A stretch of 64,000 bases of DNA. Source: Tricholomella constricta (Eukaryota; Basidiomycota; Agaricomycetes; Agaricales; Lyophyllaceae). The DNA is taken from positions 186,001-250,000 of the forward strand of contig JAACJP010000020.1 in the NCBI GenBank assembly GCA_013368375.1. Reading direction: 5' to 3'. The number at the start of each line of letters is the position of its first letter. Position 1 is the first letter of the stretch. This document shows, piece by piece, positions 51,541 to 61,387 of this stretch. Below the pieces are notes generated by a model, which was not told the DNA's origin, made no database searches, and saw only the letters and a program-made list of their open reading frames with translations. Both the position numbers and the translations under genes were made by a program.

Positions 51541-52572
51541 GTGAGGTGTAGATATCATTCTTTTCATACTAACATTATTTGATCTCAGGTAAGTGTCATA
51601 TCTAGTTGAACAAAACAACATCTACATAATACTCAACATTGTTGCTTATAGATGGTAAGCTTTCTTTTCTATTTACCCTTTTGATTTATTTTGTACCCTG
51701 TTTCTGTTCATTTGCCTTCAGCATGAGTCACTTCCTGATCCCTTTACTCATGATTTCTTTTTCAGCTGGTATGTATGCCTTATCTCGGTCCTTAGTAGCC
51801 AACTTTTTCAACTGCAGCCATCACTGTAGGGTGTCCATGTGAGCTTGCAAATTGCTTAACTCACTTCTTACTCATACAATCATTTAGGAAGAAGTGGGCT
51901 TCATCATAACTCTTAATTTTTCCTTGCGATACAAGTTCTGAACAGGAATTCTTCTTTTCTGCCATAATACAACAATTATCCAGCACTGTGAGTCAAGTGT
52001 TGTGGCCACATTCATTATTTTCCCTCAACCTTTGGTAATTTCACAGGCTGCATCTCTTCCATCAAAACAACAAGAAATCATTTTTCTTGTCCTGTGTACT
52101 GTCTACACACCTTTATTTTTGTATGGCCAAAACTTACATGCATTATTTTTTAGCACTTGCTATTGTTGCAGAACATTCATATCCCATCTTTGGTTCTCAA
52201 CACTCCTTCCAACAGTCACTCAAAGTCTATTCCAAATCACCTCAATGTAAATCAGTGCTCAAGGCTATTCTTGGTGGCCAAAGCACCAACAAAAAGTGGA
52301 TGAGACAGCTGAAGGACAAGGTTACCAAGAAGAAGGTCAAAGTGATGCCAGAGACACTGATCAATGTTATCAAGGACAACACTTTGGGTATAGCTAATTC
52401 TCTTACTTCATATACAAATAACTGAATATAACATACAGCAGCCAGTGACTGATCACATTCATGTAATAATTGGCCAAAGTGTAGCAATGTTCAGATAGAA
52501 AATTAACACAGAGATATTGAGTGCAATACTACAAAATAATGTGTGCTGGACAAATGTCAAGATTGTAGGGGC
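51541..52572. other. AT-rich region after the array
   Basis: The sequence is much AT-richer than the housekeeping block. A Lys-rich open segment (about 52190-52425, including SVLKAILGGQSTNKKW) could be a real exon, with a possible acceptor near 52170. I cannot connect it to the GTPase or to a start codon. It may be the displaced 3' part of a gene split by the tandem array, or an unrelated remnant. Confidence 0.35.
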
Positions 52573-52576
52573 AACT

Positions 52577-52664
52577 TTTAGGGCAACCTTACAGTGGAGC
52601 ATGTCACACTGGCAAAGGAAAATCCAAAGGTTATATTATCTACAGTAAGGAACGTAAAGAGTGG
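52577..52664 (-). repeat. Partial LTR fragment, family B
   Basis: About 88 bp starting ttagggcaaccttacagtgg match the first part of the adjacent family B LTR and stop right before it. It is probably the remnant of an earlier insertion or a tandem LTR junction. Confidence 0.75.
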
Positions 52665-52665
52665 C

Positions 52666-53164
52666 TGTTAGGGCGACCTTACAGTGGAGCGCTATCACAC
52701 AGGCAAAGGGGAATCCAAAGTTATATTGATGTACAGTAACGAATGTAGGTAAGGCTTACCTGGCAAAGGGGAATCCGAAGAGAATAGTGTAAAGGATTCC
52801 CCAATGCCAGAGGGCTGACTATATACGAGTGTAGTACGTGAGGGCCAGCTCTCATGGTGTACTGTACACGTAATAATAATGAATGGTCAGCAGCGCGTGT
52901 ATGGACACGTTCCCGACACTGTCTGATCCTCGTGGCTCAGGGTGCGAGCACAAGGTCGGGCGGCTGACATCGGGATGTCGGGACGTTGGGGTCAGGATCG
53001 GGGCACGCGCTGGAAGGGGGAGGTAATGATAGGAAAATCTAAGTATGTACACCAACGCTTGGGTCGGAGCGTCGGGGTTGGGATCGCGATCGGTCAGGAG
53101 CGATCGCACGAGTCGGGGGACGGTCGGTGAGCATCAGAGGGCGCGAATGGGTGTTTCCCTAACA
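52666..53164 (-). repeat. LTR, family B, full length without matching TSD
   Basis: It begins TGTTAGGGCGACC and ends TTTCCCTAACA. The flanks (52661-52665 GTGGC; 53165-53169 TCACC) do not match, so the target-site duplication has been lost or the copy arose by recombination. The family TATA-like motif (ctatatacgag) is retained near 52818. Confidence 0.88.
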
Positions 53165-53171
53165 TCACCCC

Positions 53172-53608
53172 TGTTAGGGCAACCTTATAGTGGAGCGCTA
53201 TCGCACTAGCAAAAGAGAATCCGAAGTTGTATTAACTGTACAGTAAACGAGTGTATGTACTGCTCACCTAGCAAAGGGGAATCCAAAGAGAATAGTCTAA
53301 GGGTTCCCCGATGCTGGGAGGTGTGCTATATACGAGTATGGTACTTGAGGGCTGGCGCTCTGTACAGTCAATGTAATGATGGTGTGCAGTGTGTGTATGC
53401 GACATGTTCCCGAAAGTATCCAACCCTCGTGGCTCAGGGTACAGAGCACAAGGTCAGATTGTCGGTCGCGACGTTGGGGGCGACGTCGGGGCGGCGTCGG
53501 GATCGGTCAGTGCATCAGAAGGGGATTAAATGAATGTAGAAAGGTAGGGATATATATGTACACGACACTGGGGTCGGAGCGTCGGAGATGCGATCAGGAT
53601 CGGGACAG
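53172..53608 (-). repeat. LTR, family B, truncated at its right end
   Basis: It begins TGTTAGGGCAACC seven bases after the previous LTR. It is collinear with it, but the final approximately 50 bp including CCCTAACA are missing. It abuts an oppositely oriented LTR fragment. Confidence 0.82.
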
Positions 53609-53798
53609 TGTCAGGGGAACTCCCATTCGCGCTCTCCGACACTCACTGGTCGTCCCCTGACTGCGCACGATCACTCTTGTCCCCATCCCGATCCCATCCC
53701 CGACGCTCCAACCCCAGCGTCGTGTACATACTCCTACATTCATTTAATCCTCTCCCCGACGCATACCCGACACCGATCCCAATAACCCGACATCCCGA
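53609..53798 (+). repeat. LTR fragment, family B, opposite orientation
   Basis: It starts TGTCAGGGGAACTCCC, the plus-oriented 5' end of family B, and runs about 190 bp until cut by a family A LTR end at 53799. With the preceding minus copy it forms an LTR inverted repeat. Confidence 0.78.
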
Positions 53799-54297
53799 TG
53801 ATAGAGCTAGAAGGCCTGTAGGTGCTGTGCACAACAACAAAACAACTAACAACTATAGGGGGCAAGAAGTGTTAAAAGTTCCCAAACACGCAAGTGTGCA
53901 GGGTTGAAGGTGTGGTTGGACGGAGGTAAAGACGGTCCGACTCGTAATTAGTCGAACCAACGGCGATGCGACGAATGCGATAGTATGCGATCGTTCCCAG
54001 CTGGAACGGGTCGGCGACGCGACTTTCGGTGTTGGTGGCGCGACAACGAGACGAACGAAGTTAATACGGAGAACTCACGGGTTCGGGCGACGAGTACGAG
54101 CTGACAGAGACGGCGGTTACGAGTTTACGGCGGTGGCGACAGTTTTACGATGAGTTTATACGATGAGAACGATTCGGAGACGACAGAGACGGCGGGTTTT
54201 GAGCTGTTAACTCTGAATATGAGGGAAACTACGGGCTGTGATTCACTGGGGGTTCCTATGTACTACATGGACGTGTTTATATGGTAAGGTAAAATCA
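53799..54297 (-). repeat. Partial or short-variant LTR, family A
   Basis: It begins TGATAGAGCTAGAAGG, the reverse complement of the family A LTR end, and is similar to 3350-3840 reversed through the TATA region (catataaaca). Similarity fades near 54297 (ATCA). It is either a short subfamily or a truncation. The next 346 bp (54298-54643) are unassigned. Confidence 0.7.
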
Positions 54298-54643
54298 CCA
54301 ACCCTTAGTGCGACCATGCAGGCGTTTCACGTTAGGTCGTCGCCAAGTCTGGTACCGCGCGACTCGTTTATGAGGCCAGGGTGAGTGTGGCGCATTAATG
54401 ATCGGATACCAGTGTCGGGTCGGATATGTGATCGGGGAAGTCGGTGATTGCGGGACTCCGTGAGACGGTCAGATCTGTGCCGTGAATAGGAGACGGAATG
54501 GCTTGCCGGTAAACGCGTCATCGATAAGGCGCCAAGTCGGGTATTGACATTTGACAGACGAACGTGCGTAGTCGCTGGCTGATTACATGGTTACTCCGAT
54601 CCCGAAGGCCGAGGGAAAAGGTCGGCCGAATTGCGTAAGTCGC

Positions 54644-55685
54644 TGATGAGCACCGTCCCGCGCTATACACAGAACCAGCCCATAATACGGACATCAACCG
54701 CCGCGCCACGACGAACACGCTCCCGAATACGACCAAAGCGCTAAACCGACCGACCGACAATACGACCGACTGACCGACAATACGACCAAACGACCGACGC
54801 CCCGACCAAGAGACAGAGTAACTTGAAACGCCAGTCCTCCTCTCTGGGCGCACGGAGCACGGAACACCGTATAACCTGTCAGCGACCGCGCACGTTTGTA
54901 TGCCAAGGTCTCAACCCGGCGACAACCAAACCCGATTTGAAATTACCCTAGGAAACCCCTTGCCCAGCCATTCGCAGAGAGGATCCGGCCGCACCACGGA
55001 GTTCCGCCTCCAAGAGCCACTACCGATCGCAAATCTCCCACCGATCACACATCCGACCCGACGCCTCGAACCGATCAAAAGCCCCTTTGCCGAGCCAAAG
55101 AGCGCCACACTCTCTAAAAAGTGTCGCGTAGTACCAAGCTTGGCGACGCTTCTCTCAATAAACCAGTAAAACACCTGCCTCGCCGGCTCGCGAGAGGCGA
55201 GTCGGTCGCATAGTATAAAACATACCCATGTAGTACCCATTTCTCCCAGTGAATTACAGCCCGTATTTTCCCTCACACTCAGAGTGAATAGCTCAAAACC
55301 ATCGTCTCTGTCGTCTCTGCTCCGTTCCCATCGTATAAACCGTTGCCGCCATCGTAAAACTTGTAACCGCCGTCTCTGTCACCTCGTATTCGTCGCCCGA
55401 ACCCGTGAGTTCTCCGTATTAACCTCGTCCGTCTCGTTGTCGCACGACCGACACCAAAAGTCGCGTCGTCGACCCGTTCCATCTGGGAACGTCGTACCCC
55501 ATCGCCTTCATCGTATCACCGTCGGTTCGACTACTTACGAGTCGGATCGCCTTTTACCTACATCAAACAACCCTTACAAACCCTGCACACTCGCGTGTTT
55601 GGGAACTTTTAACACTTCTCGCCCCCCATAGTTGTTAGTTGTTTTGTTGTTGTGTACAGCACCTACAGGCCTTCTAGCTCTATCA
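54644..55685 (+). repeat. 5' LTR of element A
   Basis: 1042 bp, from TGATGAGCACC to CTCTATCA, matching the solo LTR at 2818-3840 throughout. A TATA-like tagtataaaac is present near 55210. It is followed by a primer-site-like sequence and gag. Confidence 0.92.
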
Positions 55686-55688
55686 TTC

Positions 55689-55706
55689 TGGAGCCCACCA
55701 CGAGGG
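55689..55706 (+). promoter_or_regulatory. Putative tRNA-type primer-binding site of element A
   Basis: Three bases after the LTR end the sequence reads TGGAGCCCACCACGAGGG. It starts TGG, as expected for pairing with a tRNA CCA end. I cannot name the tRNA from memory; a search against tRNA 3' ends of this genome would settle it. Confidence 0.55.
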
Positions 55707-56170
55707 TTTTAAAAGCCACTGCCGAACACGCAGCCTCATTCCTCTTGTTCATAAAAACCTACGACTCGTCGACCATTCCGCCCGCAACCCGACAGGAAGC
55801 TAAAGCCCGAACCCTCCGTGCCAAAATTTGCGCTGCCTTCGGACAAGCCGACACCGACTCAGAATCGCTCTCCCCGCTCTTCCGCTCCGTAACTCCACAC
55901 CGCGCGATCCATAACAACCTCAGCCCGCTTTTCTATAGCCCTTCCCCAACACCACCGTCGCCTACCCCGACCAATCAAACACCGTTCTCCGAACCAACCG
56001 CTCAAACCGACCAAGACTTCGACCCCTTTGCAGCGGAACCTCCTACCACCGATCAAGGAGTTGAATTTAGACTCCCGTCTCTATCGCCCGCGACTCCAGA
56101 AACCTCAGATTCTCCCTCACCGTCGTATTCCCCCTCCCCGTCCCCCCTCCAGAAACCAACACCCTCTATC

Positions 56171-57271
56171 ATGGCACAACCACCAATCATTGTAAAACCG
56201 ATGCCCGCACGCGGACAAAGCTCGGCACTGACGTTCGTGCCCGAACGTGCGCGCGAACTGCGCCGATATTTCTCGGACTTGAATCATCTCTTCATCGAGT
56301 GTAACGTCGTAGACGAACAGGAAAAGAAAATGCACACTACGCGATACACTGATATCGATACCGCGGATCTGTGGGAGCAACTTGACGAGTTCGCAGTCGG
56401 TATCACACACGACGACTGGCGAAAAGCGATAATGGCGCTTTACCCGGGCGCAAGCGAAGAAAGAAAGTATTCAATGGCCGACCTCGACCACCTGATCAGA
56501 GAACGACACCGACTTGGGATCCAGTCGAATAGCGATCTCGGGGAATATTACCGACAGTTCCTTTCTGTTACCCAGTTCCTTGTCAGCAAAAACCGACTTT
56601 TGATAAACGAACGCGACCGCCAATTCCGTCGCGCGTTCCAGTCCGATCTATGGTCGAAGATCCATCGCAGGCTCGAGATCCTAAACCCGAACCACCATCC
56701 CGATGACCCCTACGCCACGGAAACCGTTCGCGCTGCGGCTGAACATATCCTCCACGGGACAAGCGCCGTCCAACGACAGGAAGCGCCACCGGGCGCACCC
56801 CCACAAGTTACGATCGCGCCAAGCGGGTCGTTAATGGGCGCGACCAAGTCGCCTAGCACGGGACAGCCCCTCAAGTTGGAAGAGCTCTACGAAAGAATCA
56901 ACCTGTTGGAACAACATATCCAACGCTTAGGACAAGACAAAGGAGGCGACGGCGGTCGGCCGAACCAGTCACCTAATGACAACTGCCACTTCTGCGGTGG
57001 TGAAGGACATTATATCCCTAACTGTCCCATACATCAAACATACGCGACCGAAGGGCGCTGCCGACGAACTGACGACAACAAGATAGGCCTACCAAGCGGC
57101 GCGCGCATACCGGCGGGAACTCCAGGTCGATACATAAAAGACAAGCTAGATGAGTGGCACAGGCGCAACCCCGGCCAAATGACGACAGGACTGTTAGGGG
57201 AACACCTGTTTGGTGATCACGTGACCATCCGATTCCTCGGACGAGCACGTGACCGACCGCTCCCCAGATGA
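56171..57271 (+). CDS. Element A Gag protein, 3' end interrupted by element B
   Basis: The frame is open from within the LTR, but the first ATG is at 56171. The protein is a retrotransposon Gag with a capsid-like helical core (DLNHLFIECNVVDEQEKK... onward) and a CCHC zinc knuckle at about residue 272 (CHFCGGEGHYIPNC). After 57191 the frame runs into the inserted LTR of element B and ends at 57271, so the last about 27 codons are not Gag. Protease, RT and integrase of element A would lie beyond the nested insertions, outside the window. The upstream region 55690-56170 is also open in the same frame and could be translated from a non-ATG start. Confidence 0.8.
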   Translation: MAQPPIIVKPMPARGQSSALTFVPERARELRRYFSDLNHLFIECNVVDEQEKKMHTTRYTDIDTADLWEQLDEFAVGITHDDWRKAIMALYPGASEERKYSMADLDHLIRERHRLGIQSNSDLGEYYRQFLSVTQFLVSKNRLLINERDRQFRRAFQSDLWSKIHRRLEILNPNHHPDDPYATETVRAAAEHILHGTSAVQRQEAPPGAPPQVTIAPSGSLMGATKSPSTGQPLKLEELYERINLLEQHIQRLGQDKGGDGGRPNQSPNDNCHFCGGEGHYIPNCPIHQTYATEGRCRRTDDNKIGLPSGARIPAGTPGRYIKDKLDEWHRRNPGQMTTGLLGEHLFGDHVTIRFLGRARDRPLPR

Positions 57272-57688
57272 TCGCGATCCCGACCCCGACGCTCCGCCCC
57301 AAGCATCGGTGTACATACTTATAACTTCCTGTCGTTACTTCCCCTTCCAGCGCGCGCCCGATCCCGATTCCCGACATCCCGACGTCGGTCACCCGACCTC
57401 GTGCGCCTGCACCCTGAGCCACGAGGATCGGACAGCGTCGGGAACGTGTACATACACGCGCCGCTGCCCATCTGTTATCATTTACGTACCATACACCCCA
57501 GAGAGCCGGCCCTCAAGTAGTTACTCGTATATAGTCATCCTCCTGACATGGGGGAATCCTTTACTCTATTCTCATTGGATTCCCCTCTGCCAGGTAGGTC
57601 TACTTACGTTCTCTCTAATCGTACATAATATAACATTGGATTCCCCTCTGCCAGCACGACTAAGCTCTGCGCTGAGGTCGCCCTAACA
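57192..57688 (+). repeat. 5' LTR of element B
   Basis: 497 bp, starting TGTTAGGGGAACACC and ending CGCCCTAACA. The five bases before it are AGGAC and the five after it GCAGA, so it is not a solo LTR but the left end of an element whose right end lies outside the window. A TATATA box is at 57528-57533. Confidence 0.92.
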
Positions 57689-57690
57689 GC

Positions 57691-57702
57691 AGAATAGAGT
57701 AA
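57691..57702 (+). promoter_or_regulatory. Self-complementary primer-binding site of element B
   Basis: AGAATAGAGTAA lies two bases after the LTR. It is the exact reverse complement of TTACTCTATTCT at 57561-57572, 33 bp downstream of the LTR TATA box, where transcription should start. This matches the arrangement of Tf1/sushi-type elements, whose own RNA 5' end primes reverse transcription. Confidence 0.75.
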
Positions 57703-57815
57703 CTCTAGAAACCCGACGAAGCCGACCGATCCGCTTCCGCGCCGAAACACGCGTCTGCTACACGCGACCGTCCAACGCGCGCTCGCCCCGATCGCCCGTC
57801 CAGTCCCGTTTCGAG

Positions 57816-59024
57816 ATGTCCGAATTTGGTGACATGTCGCAGCGACCGTTCTCTCCCTTCCTCACGACGGAGGAGCGGTTGGCGAATATGGAAGCCACAA
57901 TTTCGGCTCTCTCTGCCTCCAATACCTCCAACTCGGCCTCTATGGACCGCCTCTCCGCTCTTTTCGAAAAATTCATGTTGGGGACACCCCCCAATCCCAC
58001 CCCCGCTGCTCCCGAAGCAGACACGACCCCCCCGCCGCCTGAGACGACCACCCCGCTGCCAGGCTCTCCGCGATCGGGATCGCACCACCTCCGACCGTCG
58101 CCCCCTCCCATTTACGACGGCGCCCGATCGGGCGGTCGCGCGTTCTTGAACGCCTGCAAGCTCTACTTCTCCTTGTGCGGGGGAAGTTTCGCCGACGACC
58201 ACGCCCGAATAGTATGGGTGCTGTCGTACATGCAGCACGGGCGAGCCGCCGACTTCGTCAGTCGGGTGTTCCAGTTCGGAACCGCCAAGGACGTCTTTCC
58301 CGCCTGGAAGGACTTCGAAGACACCTTCCGTGGCGAGTTCTTCCTCTTCGACGAGGTCGCCGATGCCGCGCTCATCCTGGAGTCGACGGCGTACTTCCAG
58401 AACGGTCGATCGATCGACGAGTACATCGACTCGTTCCGATCCCTGTGGGTCAAGGCAGGCTACCCAGATGGGCGTCACCTGGTCCTCAAATTCCGTCGGG
58501 GAATGGACCCGAAGCTCTCGAGGCGACTCGGAAGCATCACCACGGGTCGCCCGCACGATGAGAAGATTGAGGAGTGGCTGAGGATCGCTCGTTCTCAAGA
58601 CTTCATCATGAGGTCGGAGGACGACTTCCACCGTCGGATGGTCCCGACAAAGGCGCCCGACAGCCGCCCGCCCACCACCGCAGCTGCACGATGGGCGTTC
58701 GCTACTGCCCCCGCTCCCGCTCCCGCTCCCCCCGCCCCCCGCGCTCCTGCCGCACCAGCCCCCAGGCCGATCCCCCAGGGCATCCCAATGGACGTAGATC
58801 GGATGCGCGACCGAGTCGCGCCTGCCGACGACCACTGTTTTCGGTGCAAGAAAAAGGGTCACTACTCTCGTGACTGCCCTTTGCGCTGGGACGTGCGCCA
58901 CATGCTCGATGATGAGCTGGAGGCGCTTATCATGGAACGTCTAGCTCGCAAGGACGCAGTCCCCGCCGACCCGACTCCATCGTCGGCCGACGCGACCGCC
59001 TCCGACGCCGAGGAGGGTTTTTAA
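57816..59024 (+). CDS. Element B Gag protein
   Basis: 402 codons, intact, from the first ATG after the leader. It has an N-terminal coiled-coil stretch, a P/T-rich linker and a Retrotrans_gag-type capsid core (RAFLNACKLYFSLCGGSFAD, then YIDSFRSLWVKAGYPDG). An A/P repeat region and a CCHC knuckle at about residue 341 (CFRCKKKGHYSRDC) follow. It ends GGT TTT TAA, where a frameshift signal leads into pol. Confidence 0.93.
   Translation: MSEFGDMSQRPFSPFLTTEERLANMEATISALSASNTSNSASMDRLSALFEKFMLGTPPNPTPAAPEADTTPPPPETTTPLPGSPRSGSHHLRPSPPPIYDGARSGGRAFLNACKLYFSLCGGSFADDHARIVWVLSYMQHGRAADFVSRVFQFGTAKDVFPAWKDFEDTFRGEFFLFDEVADAALILESTAYFQNGRSIDEYIDSFRSLWVKAGYPDGRHLVLKFRRGMDPKLSRRLGSITTGRPHDEKIEEWLRIARSQDFIMRSEDDFHRRMVPTKAPDSRPPTTAAARWAFATAPAPAPAPPAPRAPAAPAPRPIPQGIPMDVDRMRDRVAPADDHCFRCKKKGHYSRDCPLRWDVRHMLDDELEALIMERLARKDAVPADPTPSSADATASDAEEGF
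59015..59021 (+). promoter_or_regulatory. Putative -1 ribosomal frameshift site (GGGTTTT)
   Basis: In the gag frame the codons are G GGT TTT TAA, fitting the X XXY YYZ rule, and the stop codon follows directly. Slipping one base back gives GGG TTT TTA ATT, which stays open into pol. No ATG start for pol is needed under this model. Confidence 0.7.
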
Positions 59025-61045
59025 TTACACAACGGGTGGAACGTACGCCCCCGTTGTCTAGTCGTAATCGGTTCGCTCCTTTATCCGTAGAATACGCCAA
59101 TACACCTAATATTGCTGCTATTCCGACGAGTGAACCGACCGACAAAGACGTACAAAACCCCTCCGACCCGACGACACCAATCGCAGTCGCAAAGCCGATC
59201 GCCCCGTCGCGTCGTGGCCTACCCCGCTGGGAAAAGCGACTCCCTAGTCGCTTCATCGCCGCTGCCTCCCCCTGCCCCAGATCCCTGTGGCTCAACGTCG
59301 AACTGGAGACCACCGACACCCAGGAGTCGCATGCCGTCACTGCCCTAGTGGACAGCGGAGCGACTGGCAGTTTTCTCAATGTTGCTTTCGTCGAGAAACA
59401 CAAGCTCACAACCAAGGTGCTTAGTCGGCCATCCCCGGTTTACAATGTGGACGGCACTCTCAACGAAGGCGGTTCGGTCTCTTGCATCGTAGAAGCTGTC
59501 TTGCGATACAACGGTCATACCGAACGAGCCGTCTTCGGGGTCACCCAGTTAGGCAAGCAAGACATGATCCTCGGGTTCAACTGGCTTAAAAACCATAACC
59601 CCGAGATCGACTGGGAGACCAAGGAGGTGAAGATGAGTCGCTGTCCGACGCAGTGCGGCACCTGCAAGGACGAGGTCAAAGCCGATCGGCGCGCACGCAC
59701 CAAAGTGCGCGCAGCGATCCGCGCCTGTCGAGCCGACGGTATACCGATGACTGAGCCCGACCTGCGAGCCCCGACCAACCCGTATGTTGAGGACGACTCT
59801 GATGAGGAGGAGTTCCTCCCCTACACCCCGGTCCTGGAGGAACCTGACCCAGAGTCTGACGACTTCCTGGTGGAAACCTTCCTGAGTGGCGATCGCATCT
59901 TCGCGACCGCGATCCATCCGACTCCGACCGCCGAACATATTCGGGCCAGCCAAACGACATCGCAGCGACTTGCGGAAGCGCACGCTGCTAACTCCGTGCC
60001 CAGAACTTTCCGCGACGCAGTACCGACCCACCTCCACGACTTTGAAGATGTCTTCTCCAAAGTCGCATTCGATGAGCTTCCAGAGCGCAAGCAATGGGAC
60101 CATGCCATCGAACTGGAGCCGGGCGCGTCGCCGACGGGCACAAAGGTCTACCCGCTCTCACCGGCAGAACAGGTCGAACTCGACGCGTTCCTCAAGGAGA
60201 ACCTCGAGACAGGTCGCATCCGACCGTCCAAGTCGCCCATGGCGTCGCCGGTCTTCTTCATCAAGAAGAAGGACGGGTCGCTCCGACTGGTTCAGGACTA
60301 TCGGACGCTCAATGCGCTCACGGTGAAGAACCGATACCCGCTGCCCCTCATTAGCGAACTGGTGAATAACCTTCGCGGCGCGCGGTACTTCACCAAGTTG
60401 GACGTCCGATGGGGGTACAACAACGTGCGGATCAAGGAAGGCGACGAGTGGAAGGCAGCGTTTCGGACGAATCGCGGCCTCTTCGAGCCGCTCGTCATGT
60501 TCTTCGGCCTCACGAACAGCCCCGCCACATTTCAGACCATGATGAATGATATCTTCCGCGATCTGATCGCTGAAGGTGTTGTTTGCGTGTACCTCGATGA
60601 CATCTTGATTTATACAAAGACGCTAGAGGAACACCATCGGGTCACGCGACTGGTACTGGACCGACTCCGCGAACATCAGCTGTTCTTAAAGCCCGAGAAA
60701 TGCGAATTTGAGCAGACTAAGATCGAGTATCTCGGGCTGATCATCTCGCAAGGGCAAGCGGAAATGGATCCGGTTAAAGTCGCTGGAGTGTTGGAATGGC
60801 CGGCGCCGAAGAATAAGAAGGAGGTGCAAGCGTTCCTAGGCTTCACCAATTTCTACCGACGGTTCATCCAGGACTTCTCGCACCACGCCCGACCCCTGTT
60901 CGATTTGACAGGCAAGGACGTCGCCTGGCGATGGGGAGAGTCGGAGCAGTCGGCCTTTGCCCTTCTGAAGTCTGCGATCACATCGGGGCCAGTCCTCATG
61001 TTCCCCGACGACGATCGACCGTACCGCATCGAAGCCGACTTGTAA
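59025..61045 (+). pseudogene. Element B Pol polyprotein (protease, RT, start of RNase H), truncated by element C
   Basis: The frame is -1 relative to gag and open from the frameshift site. The Ty3/gypsy order is clear. The aspartic protease motif VDSGATGSF is at 59348-59374. The RT has KLDVRWGYNNVRI, FFGLTNSPATFQ and the catalytic YLDD near 60590. The connection is PVKVAGVLEWPAPKNKKEVQ, and the start of RNase H is PYRIEADL. The stop at 61043-61045 comes from the first bases of the LTR of element C, which interrupts the RNase H active-site region. Rest of RNase H and integrase must lie beyond the window. Confidence 0.92.
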
Positions 61046-61273
61046 CGACGGCGCGTTACAATACATTATATTGAGACGCGACCTGTTTGGCATTACCTTC
61101 TGGTAATGCACGACCATCTTTGTTATGCGTATATAAATGTCCTGTACAGTTTATGCTTAGATAATCCTTGGCACCCTCACCCTGTACACGTACTTAGCAG
61201 AATCCCACAGATTGGTCTAGCTTAACGTGTCTGGTGTCTCGCAAGGATCCCCCAACCCCGTACAACCGTTACA
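61041..61273 (+). repeat. 5' LTR of element C
   Basis: 233 bp with inverted ends TGTAACG...CGTTACA and a TATAAA box at 61132-61137. It sits inside the RNase H coding region of element B; the expected target duplication is CGACT (61036-61040). The primer site after it is not obvious. Confidence 0.87.
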
Positions 61274-61387
61274 CTTTTTTAAGCTACCCAGCTTTGCTAT
61301 CTGCTTAACTGCTCTCTATCTTCGACGTCGACTCGCTTATCAGCGCCATCACCATCACCACAACCCTGAAACGAAGATCTATCTGCG

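Noticed and set aside
61218..61286. Self-priming pair for element C (TAGCTTAA in the LTR and TTAAGCTA after it)
   Set aside because: Only 8 nt match, and the LTR copy lies more than 80 bp downstream of the TATA box, away from the expected RNA start. Chance is likely.
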